Translations under genes and position numbers: made by a program
Shown: positions 9,033 to 18,241 of the stretch, one piece after another
Layout: every line of letters starts with the position of its first letter
Numbering within the stretch: position 1 is the stretch's first letter
The notes under the pieces: model-generated
Database searches by the model: none
What the model was told of the DNA's origin: nothing
Seen by the model: only the letters and a program-made list of their open reading frames with translations
Source: Paracoccaceae bacterium
GTDB lineage: Bacteria > Pseudomonadota > Alphaproteobacteria > Rhodobacterales > Rhodobacteraceae
Length of the DNA: 64,000 nucleotides
Direction: 5' to 3'
Assembly: GCA_022824005.1 (NCBI GenBank)
Contig: JAJEBG010000031.1
Coordinates: forward strand, 1-64,000

Positions 9033-9578
9033 TATTCGCCAAATCAGAAAGCCCTGATTTGGCTTTCAACTGCCCCCTGCACACGATGAAATATTTCCAT
9101 GGCTTGGTTTTGATGATCAGTTAAGGATGGATTTGGGCTGAAGGGCGAGGTGGGCATGGAAAAATCCTCATGTAAAGAGTAACAAATCTTTATCTCAACG
9201 ATAAAGCAGAGAATGACGTTTTTTCTATATGCTTTCTTGGCCTCAGACTCGCCCATCGCAAGATAAATGGTTGGGTTTAGTCTTTGGTTCTTCGTCTCAA
9301 CAAGAGACTCATTGGCGTAATATCTCTCTCAAACTTTGGTGGGTTGGCGAGAGCAAAGAAAAGCTTCACTCTCGTTGAGTAGCCGCAGCTATTGATCTTG
9401 GCTGAGTCAAATCTTGAGTGAGAGTCCGAGGTTCATTGATTTGTGACTCAAGGGTTGAGGTTGATAAGCGTTTGTTTGTACCCCGGCCAAGTGGCTTATC
9501 AGAACCTCAAACTCTATCCTCGTTTGATTGGATTTTTGTGTTCCCTTGATCTTTAGCTGAATTGGATCTGCAGGCAAT
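9033..9578. other. Intergenic stretch without a recognised gene
   Basis: About 545 bases between the broken helical gene and the peroxiredoxin gene. Short frames exist, but none has a convincing ribosome-binding site or recognisable protein. Part of it may be decayed coding sequence belonging to the pseudogene on its left. Confidence 0.4.
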
Positions 9579-9602
9579 GGACCCGTTCCTTAGAACGGGC
9601 CC
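9579..9602 (-). terminator. Hairpin downstream of the peroxiredoxin gene
   Basis: GGACCCGTTC (9579-9588) and GAACGGGCCC (9593-9602) form a 10-pair stem with one G-T pair and a 4-base loop. It starts 13 bases past the stop of the minus-strand peroxiredoxin gene. It lacks a T-tract, so an intrinsic terminator is only possible. Confidence 0.4.
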
Positions 9603-9615
9603 ATTTCAATAATCA

Positions 9616-10269
9616 TCAATGGGGCTGTTTGGTTTTTCTCAGATACGGCAGCACCGTCTCGAAATCCCCAAACCTTTCCTTAGCATCCTCATTCGACACG
9701 GCCGGCGTGATGATCACGTCCTCCCCTTGGCTCCAGTTCGCTGGTGTGGCCACCGCATGGTTGGCCGTGAGTTGAAGCGAGTCCAAGACCCGCAACAACT
9801 CATCAAAGTTCCGTCCAGTGGTCATTGGATACGTCAATGTCAGTTTGATTTTCTTATCGGGACCAATGACAAAAACGGAACGAACAGTGGCGTTATCCGC
9901 TGGAGTCCGCCCCTCCGAGGAGTCGCCTTCTGATGCGGGCAACATATTATAGAGTTTGGCCACTTTGAGTTCGCTATCGCCAATCATTGGATAAGCCACC
10001 TGATTTCCTGAGACCGACTCAATATCCGACTTCCATTTCACGTGGTCATCCACGGGGTCAACTGAAATTCCGATGATTTTGGCATTGCGTTTGGCAAACT
10101 TGTCCATCATTCCAGCCATCACACCAAGCTCGGTTGTGCAGACGGGAGTAAAATCTTTTGGATGCGAAAAGAGGATGGCATAACCATCGCCAATCCATTC
10201 ATGAAAATTGATTGTCCCCTCGGTCGTGTCGGCGGTAAAATCGGGAGCTGTGTCATTGATCCTAAGCAT
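9616..10269 (-). CDS. 1-Cys peroxiredoxin (Prx6/AhpC-TSA family)
   Basis: A 217-residue cytoplasmic peroxidase reducing hydrogen peroxide and organic peroxides. It has the thioredoxin-like fold with the peroxidatic motif DFTPVCTTEL (Cys near residue 47), HPKDFTP before it, and the long C-terminal domain of the Prx6 class (YPMTTGRNFDELLRVLDSLQ, ATPANW, LPYLRKTKQ). The ATG at 10269 is preceded by AAGGA at good spacing, so this start is preferred over an upstream one 19 codons earlier. It is transcribed away from the GCS2-type ligase gene; the shared 316-base region holds an inverted repeat that could be an operator. Confidence 0.92.
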   Translation of the reverse strand: MLRINDTAPDFTADTTEGTINFHEWIGDGYAILFSHPKDFTPVCTTELGVMAGMMDKFAKRNAKIIGISVDPVDDHVKWKSDIESVSGNQVAYPMIGDSELKVAKLYNMLPASEGDSSEGRTPADNATVRSVFVIGPDKKIKLTLTYPMTTGRNFDELLRVLDSLQLTANHAVATPANWSQGEDVIITPAVSNEDAKERFGDFETVLPYLRKTKQPH

Positions 10270-10585
10270 CGTGTTTTCCTTTTCGGATTGATCCTGTTGG
10301 CCGGAAGGTAAAGCGAGACAGATCAAATTTCAATACATCGTTAAAGCCTTTGAGTCGACTGAATTGACTGCCCCTTGCGAATGTCAAGGGTTGAAGATGT
10401 GATCCCACCTGTCTTATTGATAATAGTCGGTTGAAAATATTCAGCCGACTCGGATGGTGCGCTCCTCTTTATCGGTCGCACAAGAAATCTTGTGATATCT
10501 TTTGTTTGTCTATATGAGACAGGAGTTGTCTCAGCGGCATCGTGAATTGATCGATTTGGTCTTAAATGAAAAGGAGATTTGGTTC
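10270..10585. promoter_or_regulatory. Divergent promoter region with an 11-base inverted repeat
   Basis: This 316-base gap separates two divergently transcribed genes and must hold both promoters. At 10425-10450, AGTCGGTTGAA and TTCAGCCGACT form an inverted repeat (10 of 11 pairs, one G-T, 4-base spacer). It is a candidate operator or small hairpin. No clear -10/-35 pair was assigned. Confidence 0.4.
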
Positions 10586-11734
10586 ATGGTCAGTTCGATT
10601 GATGATTTGAATGTCACACTGGGCATTGAAGAAGAATATTTTCTGGTCGATGCAAAAACGCGCCAATTGGTCTTGGATCCCGACCCCGGAATCCTCGAAT
10701 ATTGCAAGAATAATCGCGGCGCGCACAATTTTGTGCCAGAACTGCTGCGCTCACAAATTGAGGCCAATTCTTGCGTATGTGAAAAATTCTCACAAGTCCG
10801 TCCGTCAATCACTGAAATGCGGGGAACCATTCAAGAGGCAGCACAAAAATATGGTGCCAATATTTTTGCGGCATCTCTTCATCCCACCTCCTCTTGGAAT
10901 GAGCAACTGATCACCAAAGGAGAACGCTATGAAAGACTGACCTCCGCTTTGCAGCACAGCTCCCGTCAATTGATCGTCGGCGGCATGCATATTCATGCCG
11001 GATTTGACGACGAGAATCGACGCATTTGGGTCATGACATCTCTCAGACGGTATATGCCTATCCTATTAGCCCTTTCGACATCTTCACCGTTGAGTGAGGG
11101 TAAATTAACGGGTTTCAAATCCTTTCGCCTCAACATGATTGGCAACCTACCTCGAACAGGGATTCCACTTGCGATGGCTTCAATGCTGCAATTCGAGCGG
11201 TTGCTGGCCGAATACAAACAAATGCAGTTTATCGATGATGCCAGTGAAATCTGGTGGGACATTCGCCCGTCACACTCATATCCAACTATTGAGCTTAGAA
11301 TCTGTGATGTATGCCCAAAGATTGATGACGCGATGTGTATTATCGCCTTGTTCACCTGTTTGATCCGCGCGCTCATTCGCCTGCATGAAAAAGGTGCGCT
11401 TCCCCCAGAACCCCGTTTGGAAATTATCAACGCCAACAAATGGCTGGCCCAGCGCTATGGAGTCTTTGCTCTGATGGGCGATACCCGAGATGGCGGAATG
11501 GTTGATTTTGCTGATGCCGTTGAACGCGTGATTGTCATGGTATTGAAAGAAGCTCAAGCTCTTGGTTGCGAAGAAGAAATTCATCACGCCCACAATATTT
11601 TACGAAATGGCAGTTCCGCTGACCGTCAAATTGATCACTTCTCGCTGCGCAAATTAGAGGGTGACAGTATTGAAGAAGCGCTCAAATCGACGGTCGACCT
11701 CATCGTCAACGAAAGTCTTGAGGGTGTCGGCTAA
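10586..11734 (+). CDS. Carboxylate-amine ligase, glutamate-cysteine ligase family 2 (YbdK-like)
   Basis: A 382-residue ATP-dependent ligase of the GCS2 family, which joins glutamate to cysteine or another amine. The N-terminal LGIEEEYFLVD motif supplies the conserved metal-binding glutamates. GGMHIHAGF gives the active-site His pair, and WWDIRPS plus ELRICDVCP are typical of YbdK-type proteins. The ATG at 10586 is chosen because AAGGAG lies 9 bases upstream; an open extension to 10502 has no such site. A 17-base tandem repeat covers the stop codon. YbdK proteins have weak glutamate-cysteine ligase activity, so a role in glutathione synthesis is possible but unproven. Confidence 0.88.
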   Translation: MVSSIDDLNVTLGIEEEYFLVDAKTRQLVLDPDPGILEYCKNNRGAHNFVPELLRSQIEANSCVCEKFSQVRPSITEMRGTIQEAAQKYGANIFAASLHPTSSWNEQLITKGERYERLTSALQHSSRQLIVGGMHIHAGFDDENRRIWVMTSLRRYMPILLALSTSSPLSEGKLTGFKSFRLNMIGNLPRTGIPLAMASMLQFERLLAEYKQMQFIDDASEIWWDIRPSHSYPTIELRICDVCPKIDDAMCIIALFTCLIRALIRLHEKGALPPEPRLEIINANKWLAQRYGVFALMGDTRDGGMVDFADAVERVIVMVLKEAQALGCEEEIHHAHNILRNGSSADRQIDHFSLRKLEGDSIEEALKSTVDLIVNESLEGVG

Positions 11735-11756
11735 AACAAGGTGTCGGCTAAAACAA
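11723..11756 (+). repeat. 17-base tandem duplication across a stop codon
   Basis: GGTGTCGGCTAAAACAA occurs twice back to back. The first copy encodes the last residues and TAA of the ligase gene; the second lies just downstream and repeats the stop-codon context. Confidence 0.95.
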
Positions 11757-11910
11757 ACGAGAATTCTTTGTCGAGAAAATGGGCTGGCCTCGGTTGTCAA
11801 CCTCGCGGATCTTATCCCAACTGGAGTTGGCTCACATGGTCAAACGGTGCGAGCAAAACACTCACTTGATGTGATTATTGACAATGCACCACTCGAGAAG
11901 GGTTGACACA

Positions 11911-12624
11911 TTAATCGACAAAAATATTTACCCGACGATTCAGACGCCCCTTCTTCTCGATCTTACCCAAGCGAATCGTGCCGATCTCCGATGTATTGGC
12001 CACATGCGTTCCTCCACACGGTTGGAGGTCAATTTGTTCGCGTCCCTGACCAATGCGAATCAGCCGCACCCGACCGCTTCCCATTGGCGGTTTCACAGAC
12101 ATGGTTTTGATCAAGGACAGTTGATTGTTCAATTCTTCGTCCGTCATCCAATCCTCGGTGACAGGTAGACTCTTTTGAACCCATTCATTGAGATCATTGA
12201 CAAGGTGGTCTCGATCTTCAATCGGTTCAGGCATATTGAAATCCAAGCGCCCTTTCTCCTCGGTGATGGCCCCCGAAGTGACGGGTAAGGGAATGGCCAC
12301 GGACAGAATATGTAACGCCGTGTGGATGCGCATGTGACGCAAACGCCTCGGCCAATTGAGAGTCTGCTCTGCCATGTCTCCCGTTTTTGGAATATCATCT
12401 CCCTCTAGAATGAGTTCAAGTTGACTATCAGAGGCCTTCTTGACATCAACGACGCTCGCCCTGCCTGATTTCCATACCAATGTGCCATTATCGCTCGGCT
12501 GCCCACCGCCCGCGGCAAAAAAGATCGTCCGATCAACGATAACCCCACCTGAAGGCCCCACACCAGTGATCCGAGATTGACACGATTGGGCGTATGGATG
12601 GGAATGGAAGAGACGTTCAGTCAC
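11911..12624 (-). CDS. Alanyl-tRNA editing protein (AlaX-like)
   Basis: A 237-residue free-standing trans-editing protein that hydrolyses Ser- or Gly-tRNA(Ala). It has the AlaRS editing-domain zinc motifs HTALH (the HxxxH) and CGGTH near the C-terminus, the FFAAGGGQPSDNG segment of the N-terminal subdomain, and a GRLDF strand. The start is taken as GTG at 12624-12622, overlapping the TGA of the upstream channel gene as GTGA, with AAGGA a short distance ahead. A longer ATG start would run deep into that gene. It is the third gene of a tightly overlapping operon with the cysK-like and mechanosensitive channel genes. Confidence 0.88.
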   Translation of the reverse strand: MTERLFHSHPYAQSCQSRITGVGPSGGVIVDRTIFFAAGGGQPSDNGTLVWKSGRASVVDVKKASDSQLELILEGDDIPKTGDMAEQTLNWPRRLRHMRIHTALHILSVAIPLPVTSGAITEEKGRLDFNMPEPIEDRDHLVNDLNEWVQKSLPVTEDWMTDEELNNQLSLIKTMSVKPPMGSGRVRLIRIGQGREQIDLQPCGGTHVANTSEIGTIRLGKIEKKGRLNRRVNIFVD

Positions 12625-14972
12625 TCTTTCTGATCCTTTTCTTGGCGCTCTAGACTTTTTCCAAAAAACTCTTCTGATGAATTGCGCAGCCAAAGATCGC
12701 GTTGAGGAAATGGTATTGATATCCCCTCCTTTTGAAAACGCTCGGCAATAGCAAAATTGAGTTCAGACCTTGCTGAAAGAATATGATTAACATCGCCCAA
12801 AATGACCCGCAATTCGAATTCCAATGCATCGGCACCAAAACGCATAAAAACAGCGCTTGGTGGTGGCTCCCGTAAGACCGCGGGGTGCTGATCGGCGATT
12901 TCCATGAGAATATCTTGAACGCGATGGGTATCTGAATCATAGGCGACGCCCACGGGCAAAATGATCCGTCCACGCCGGTTATCAAGCGTCCAATTCGTCA
13001 CTTTACCCGCAATCAAATCAGAATTCGGTAAGATCACACGCGCCCGATCAAATGTCTCAATATGGGTAGAGCGCACCGAAACATTGCGAACAAAACCAGA
13101 GACTCCGCCCACTTCAACCCAGTCACCCACATTGATCGGACGCTCAACCAGAAGAATAATCCCTGACACAAAATTTGACACAATTGTCTGCAAGCCAAAT
13201 CCGATTCCGACCGACAAAGCGCCCGCGACAATAGCAAGATTGGTGAAATCAAAATGCGTCATCGAGACGGCCGCGATCCCAGCCAGTGTCACACCTACAT
13301 ATCCTAAACCTGTAATCAGGGCGCGCTGCGCGCCTGAACTGAGTTCGGTATTGGGCAAGACTGAACGCTGTAAAATCGATTGAATAAGGGCCGTCAACAC
13401 CGCACCCGCGGCAAATATGACCACAAAACGAACGACATCGGTAATTGTCACCCGCTGGCTGCCGATGGGCAAACCTTCACGGGCCAATTGCCACGCGCCC
13501 ACAATGTCGGGCACTGTTGCCCCCCACGCGAGAGCCACGATCGGTAAAGCCAGAAGAAACAAAACCAAACCCACCAATACACGGACGAGGCCAATTTTAA
13601 TTCGGGTGGCCAAAAATACCCCCCGTGCAGCCAATTCAGAAATCAATCCGGTAATGATCGCCTCAAGGGCAAAAAACGCCCCCAATAAGGCCAAGGAGTA
13701 CACGACAGGGAACACCAGATAATCGCCCGCCACACCATAGCCGATGACGGCAAGGACGACGCCTATCACAACGGCCGCACGAGCGATTATCATGATCCCG
13801 GATAAGACCGTATCGCTAAAGGGACGTTGATCATCAGACTTGGCCAACGCCGCTAAATGTTCAGACAAGCGGCGACTCAATTGAAACACCAGAATGGCGA
13901 CAACAAGAAGAGCCGGAAAACCCATCATCACGGTATAGGCAGGACTCGCGTCAGTGTTGAACTGCAATCCCTTGATCACTGAATGCAAGGCAACAGCCCA
14001 TCCGAGCCAAATGACACTACGCTTCGCTGATAAACTCCAATCGCTTCCAAGGCGGGATGAGACCAATTCTAATCCATTAGATGAGAAGAGGGCCTTGGCC
14101 AACCATCGGGCAAAAAACACCATCAAGCCCGCAAGTGCCGCCCCATTTACTAGATCTTCATTGAAATAATTGATGAGACGGATCGAATCGGCTGATTCAA
14201 CAATCATCGCGATTCCCACAGCGGGAAGAACAACATCGGCCAACAATGCAGAAAAACCACCCCCGCGACCTGATAGCCCCTCATGTTTTTTCGAAAAACC
14301 GCCCGCCCAGCGATAGACATAGCGCCTCGCCAACGAAAGCGAAAAGCCCCCCAATATCAACCACATCAAAGCCAAAGGTAGCGATTGAAGAAATTGTTGA
14401 CGTATCGCGAGTTCATCCCATGAGGCATCAAGAGCTTTCACCAAGGCTGAAAAATATTCCCCCGTCAGTCCGAACACGGTCAACCAATTGACCGGGTTGA
14501 AGGGCGTCGGACCTCGAGTGGCTCTCGCCAAACGAATTCGCTCATTCTCAATCGAGTTGATCTGGCGAATGAGACCAGTGGCCGTTTGGATAGCGTCTTC
14601 GGCGATACGAAAAGGTTTTTCTTTTTCTAAGAGTTTAGCCCTGACCTCGTCACGAAGAATAGCGAGTTGGCTATCTTCAGCTTCTCCTTCAATGGGTTCA
14701 CCCAACGCCTTCAGCCGCGCATTCAATTGATCAATTTGAATTTTCAGCGGCAATTGATTAGCGGTAAATTCTTGACGCCAATTGGCCAAATCAGTGCGCA
14801 GGACAGCCAATGCCGAATTGGACGCCGCCGCCGTTTCAATGACACTTTCTGCCCGTTCCACCATGCGTGCCCACGATTGAAAATCGGGGCTTGTTCCTGT
14901 CTGTGAATGGCTTGGAATAGCGAGCACAATCAAGAGGTTGATAGCAATCAATTGCAAAAAAGATCGTGTCAT
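12621..14972 (-). CDS. Mechanosensitive ion channel protein, DUF3772/MscS (MscK-like)
   Basis: A 783-residue inner-membrane channel. An N-terminal signal segment (MTRSFLQLIAINLLIVLAI) is followed by a periplasmic coiled region of the DUF3772 type (about residues 30-190). About ten hydrophobic helices come next, then an MscS core around residues 540-700 with the Gly/Ala-rich pore helix (GALSVGIGFGLQTIVSNFVSG) and the beta domain (NVGDWVEVGGVSG, then VILPNSDLI). It would open under hypo-osmotic stress. Its ATG overlaps the TGA of the cysteine synthase-like gene (ATGA), and its own stop overlaps the AlaX start. Why a channel is translationally coupled to a cysteine synthase and a tRNA editor is not obvious. 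Confidence 0.9.
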   Translation of the reverse strand: MTRSFLQLIAINLLIVLAIPSHSQTGTSPDFQSWARMVERAESVIETAAASNSALAVLRTDLANWRQEFTANQLPLKIQIDQLNARLKALGEPIEGEAEDSQLAILRDEVRAKLLEKEKPFRIAEDAIQTATGLIRQINSIENERIRLARATRGPTPFNPVNWLTVFGLTGEYFSALVKALDASWDELAIRQQFLQSLPLALMWLILGGFSLSLARRYVYRWAGGFSKKHEGLSGRGGGFSALLADVVLPAVGIAMIVESADSIRLINYFNEDLVNGAALAGLMVFFARWLAKALFSSNGLELVSSRLGSDWSLSAKRSVIWLGWAVALHSVIKGLQFNTDASPAYTVMMGFPALLVVAILVFQLSRRLSEHLAALAKSDDQRPFSDTVLSGIMIIARAAVVIGVVLAVIGYGVAGDYLVFPVVYSLALLGAFFALEAIITGLISELAARGVFLATRIKIGLVRVLVGLVLFLLALPIVALAWGATVPDIVGAWQLAREGLPIGSQRVTITDVVRFVVIFAAGAVLTALIQSILQRSVLPNTELSSGAQRALITGLGYVGVTLAGIAAVSMTHFDFTNLAIVAGALSVGIGFGLQTIVSNFVSGIILLVERPINVGDWVEVGGVSGFVRNVSVRSTHIETFDRARVILPNSDLIAGKVTNWTLDNRRGRIILPVGVAYDSDTHRVQDILMEIADQHPAVLREPPPSAVFMRFGADALEFELRVILGDVNHILSARSELNFAIAERFQKEGISIPFPQRDLWLRNSSEEFFGKSLERQEKDQKE

Positions 14973-16009
14973 GGGGTTTCAAACATTTCTGGGAGTTCTT
15001 TAGTGTCTTGGCAAAGCCATTTCGGCACTGGCAGGTCTCTTTCTTTCAGGAACGCCGGATTAAAGAGTTTGGACTGATAGCGGTTTCCGTAGTCACACAA
15101 GATGGTGACAATTATATGTCCGGGGCCAAGTTCGTGTGCCATGCGGATGGCACCGGCAATATTAATGCCCGATGATCCGCCGAGACACAAACCTTCAAAT
15201 TGCAGTAGATCAAAGACGATCGGTAGCATCTCGGAGTCCGGAATTTGATAAGGAAAATCAATCTCAAGACCTTCCAAATTGGCGGTGATCCTCGCCTGCC
15301 CGATCCCCTCAGTGATTGACGACCCTTCGGCCTTCATTTCACCATAAACATAGTGATTGTAGAGGGCCGCTCCCATGGGATCGGCCAATCCGATTTTTAT
15401 ATCACCCTTTCTCGCCCGCAACGCCGCCGCAACTCCCGCAAGCGTGCCTCCCGTTCCCACAGCGCAAATAAAACCATCGATTCTCCCCTCGGTTTGCTCC
15501 CAGATTTCTTGCCCGGTCGTCTTCTCGTGGATCTGACGATTGGCAACATTGTCAAACTGGTTGGCCCAGATAGCGCCGGCGGATTCCGATTTGGCCAGAG
15601 CAGCGGCCAACCTTTCCGAATAACGAACATAATTATTGGGATTTTTGTAAGGGACTGCCGGCACTTCAACCAACTCCGCCCCCGCGATGCGAATCATATC
15701 TTTTTTTTCTTGTGACTGCGTCTCGGGAATAACAATGACGGTGCGATAACCTAGCGCCGAGCCAACGAGAGCCAATCCAATACCGGTATTGCCGGCCGTT
15801 CCCTCAACAATCAAACCCTTTGAATGCAACAAACCCTTGGTCTCGGCATCACGAATGATTCCAAGAGCTGCCCGGTCCTTAATGGATTGACCCGGGTTCA
15901 GGAACTCGGCTTTTCCCAAAATTTCGCATCCCGTCTGCTCTGATGCGGCGCGGAGGCGGATCAAAGGCGTGCGGCCGATCATATCGGGAAGATGTTGATT
16001 GATCCTCAT
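14969..16009 (-). CDS. Cysteine synthase family protein (PLP-dependent, CysK-like)
   Basis: A 346-residue fold-type II PLP enzyme expected to form cysteine from O-acetylserine and sulfide. The Schiff-base Lys is near residue 44 in NPGQSIKDRA. GTAGNTG is the substrate-binding loop and GTGGTLAG holds the PLP phosphate. The C-terminal GGSSGIN segment matches the Ser that contacts the pyridine nitrogen. It is somewhat longer than typical CysK (about 310-320) and resembles the subgroup annotated as cysteine synthase A with a C-terminal extension. First gene of the cysK-like / channel / alaX operon, ATG start, no strong ribosome site visible. Confidence 0.87.
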   Translation of the reverse strand: MRINQHLPDMIGRTPLIRLRAASEQTGCEILGKAEFLNPGQSIKDRAALGIIRDAETKGLLHSKGLIVEGTAGNTGIGLALVGSALGYRTVIVIPETQSQEKKDMIRIAGAELVEVPAVPYKNPNNYVRYSERLAAALAKSESAGAIWANQFDNVANRQIHEKTTGQEIWEQTEGRIDGFICAVGTGGTLAGVAAALRARKGDIKIGLADPMGAALYNHYVYGEMKAEGSSITEGIGQARITANLEGLEIDFPYQIPDSEMLPIVFDLLQFEGLCLGGSSGINIAGAIRMAHELGPGHIIVTILCDYGNRYQSKLFNPAFLKERDLPVPKWLCQDTKELPEMFETP

Positions 16010-16058
16010 TCGGAGGGTCTTTCTCTAGTGTCTCATGACATTATGGCCCGATCAATTC

Positions 16059-18227
16059 TTAATCTTGTCCACTCTTGGCTTTCAATCGACTGTTGTGCAA
16101 GATGGGTTCAGTATAGCCAGAAGGTTGTTCTTTGCCGCTAAAGACAAGCATCCGAGCGGCGTTGAATGCGGTGCCTGAAAAGTCTGGGGCCATCGGGGCA
16201 TAATTCGGGTCTTCGGCGTTTTGGTCGTCAACAATTTTTGCCATTCGCCGAAACGCCGCCTCGACATAGTCACGATTAACAACACCATGATGGAGCCAGT
16301 TCGCCACATGCTGTGATGAAATGCGACATGTGGCCCGATCCTCCATCAGTTGGATATTCGAAATATCGGGAACCTTTGAGCACCCGATCCCCTGATCAAC
16401 CCAGCGAACCACATAACCGAGTATCCCTTGAAGATTATTCTCAACCTCGCATCGAATGTCTTCTTCTGACCAGTTGCGGCCGACAGCTAGCGGGATCGTC
16501 AGAATACGTTCCAATTCAGTCTTTCGACCGCTCGCGCGTATTTCTTCTTGTTGTTTCTTTACATTCACACGATGGTAATGGGTGGCATGGAGAACCGCGG
16601 CCGTTGGACTCGGCACCCATGCTGTATTGGCACCCGCCAAAGGATGCCCCACTTTTTGTTCGAGCATATCTCCCATCAACTCAGGCATAGCCCACATTCC
16701 CTTGCCAATTTGACCCCGCCCTACCAGACCACATTCAATCCCATTTTCCGTGTTCCAATCCTCATAAGCGGCGAGCCAATCGGCGGACTTGAGATCCGCT
16801 TTTCGCATAAGTGGCCCGGCTTCCATAGATGTATGAATCTCATCGCCTGTGCGGTCAAGAAAGCCAGTATTAATGAACGCCACGCGTTTGGAAGCGGCCC
16901 GCAAACACGCCTTCAGATTGACCGTCGTCCGCCTTTCCTCATCCATGATACCAATTTTTACCGTATGCGGAGGTAGATTAAGAACCTTCTCAACGCGCGT
17001 GAAGACGGTGTCAGTAAAGGCCGTCTCCTCGGGTCCATGCAATTTTGGCTTAACCACATAGATCGACCCTTTTTTTGAATTCTGTCTTTGGCCTCGAACA
17101 TCGTGTAAAGCGATCATGACGGTGCACATGGCATCAAGAACACCCTCAAAAATCTCGTCTCCATGGCGATCCAATATTGCCGGACTTTTCATCAAAAGGC
17201 CGACATTTCGTACCAACTGCAATGAGCGGCCCATGAGCGTCATGGTGCCGCCATCCGGCTTCACGTAATCACGGTCAGGGTTGAGACGCCGGACAAACGA
17301 TTGATCACCTTTCGTGACTCTTGTTTCTAAATCACCTTTCATCAATCCAAGCCAATTCTGATAGGCTATGACCTTGTCTTTGGCATCCACAACGGCCACC
17401 GAGTCTTCACAATCCATGATTGTGGTCACAGCCGATTCCAGAACGATATCAGAGACGCCGGCTTGATCTTCCTGACCGACATAGTGAGAAGGATCGATTT
17501 GAATCTCGACATGAAGGTTGTTGTGGCAAAGAAGGATCGTTTCCGGCTGATTTTTGCTCCCTCTAAATCCCACAAATTGGCTTTTCTCTAACAAAGTGGT
17601 GGTCTTGCCATCCGCAAATTCTACAACCAACTTATCTCCGTCAATGAAGTATCGAATGACATTGGCATGGCGACGTGAGCGGTCGGATAAAGGAAACGAA
17701 TCGTCTAAAAAAGCCTTCGCCCAATCAATGACCTTGCGGCCTCTTTGCGGATCATAGCGACCATTTGAGGAGGGCGAGATCGCATCAATCGCGTCCGTGC
17801 CATACAAAGCATCATAAAGCGAATTCCATCGTGCATTGGCGGCGTTGATCGCAAAGCGGGCATTGGTAATGGGGACAACCAGTTGCGGCCCTGCGATCGT
17901 CGAAATTTCGGGATCAAGGCTTGATGTCTCAATCTCAAATGGGTCTCCCGATGGAACGATGTAACCGATATCTTTCAACATCTCATGGTACGAATCAGGG
18001 TCGATCGTCTGACCCCGATGATCGATATGCCATTGATCGATCTGGCGCTGAATCTCCTCACGTTTAGCGAGGAGGGATCTATTCCGGGGGGTCAATTCAT
18101 GCACAATATCCGAGAAACCGCGCCAAAACTGGTCGACGGTCACACCTGTCCCCGGCAAGGCCGAATGATCAATAAATTCCGCAAAATCTGAGTCGACCTG
18201 TAATTGGTATCGCTCAATTCGCTTCAT
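16059..18227 (-). CDS. glcB: Malate synthase G
   Basis: A 722-residue monomeric enzyme condensing glyoxylate with acetyl-CoA to malate. Length and motifs fit isoform G: TTIMDCEDSVAVVDAKDK holds the metal-binding acidic residues, GSIYVVKPKLHGPEE and GIMDEERRT are conserved active-site loops, and NTGFLDRTGDEIHTSMEAG is diagnostic. The start ATG at 18227 has GGAG 6 bases upstream; ATGs further up lack this. It lies 14 bases downstream of the acrylyl-CoA reductase gene on the same strand, so the two are probably co-transcribed. No isocitrate lyase gene is in the window. Confidence 0.96.
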   Translation of the reverse strand: MKRIERYQLQVDSDFAEFIDHSALPGTGVTVDQFWRGFSDIVHELTPRNRSLLAKREEIQRQIDQWHIDHRGQTIDPDSYHEMLKDIGYIVPSGDPFEIETSSLDPEISTIAGPQLVVPITNARFAINAANARWNSLYDALYGTDAIDAISPSSNGRYDPQRGRKVIDWAKAFLDDSFPLSDRSRRHANVIRYFIDGDKLVVEFADGKTTTLLEKSQFVGFRGSKNQPETILLCHNNLHVEIQIDPSHYVGQEDQAGVSDIVLESAVTTIMDCEDSVAVVDAKDKVIAYQNWLGLMKGDLETRVTKGDQSFVRRLNPDRDYVKPDGGTMTLMGRSLQLVRNVGLLMKSPAILDRHGDEIFEGVLDAMCTVMIALHDVRGQRQNSKKGSIYVVKPKLHGPEETAFTDTVFTRVEKVLNLPPHTVKIGIMDEERRTTVNLKACLRAASKRVAFINTGFLDRTGDEIHTSMEAGPLMRKADLKSADWLAAYEDWNTENGIECGLVGRGQIGKGMWAMPELMGDMLEQKVGHPLAGANTAWVPSPTAAVLHATHYHRVNVKKQQEEIRASGRKTELERILTIPLAVGRNWSEEDIRCEVENNLQGILGYVVRWVDQGIGCSKVPDISNIQLMEDRATCRISSQHVANWLHHGVVNRDYVEAAFRRMAKIVDDQNAEDPNYAPMAPDFSGTAFNAARMLVFSGKEQPSGYTEPILHNSRLKAKSGQD

Positions 18228-18241
18228 GACCATCTCCAAAT

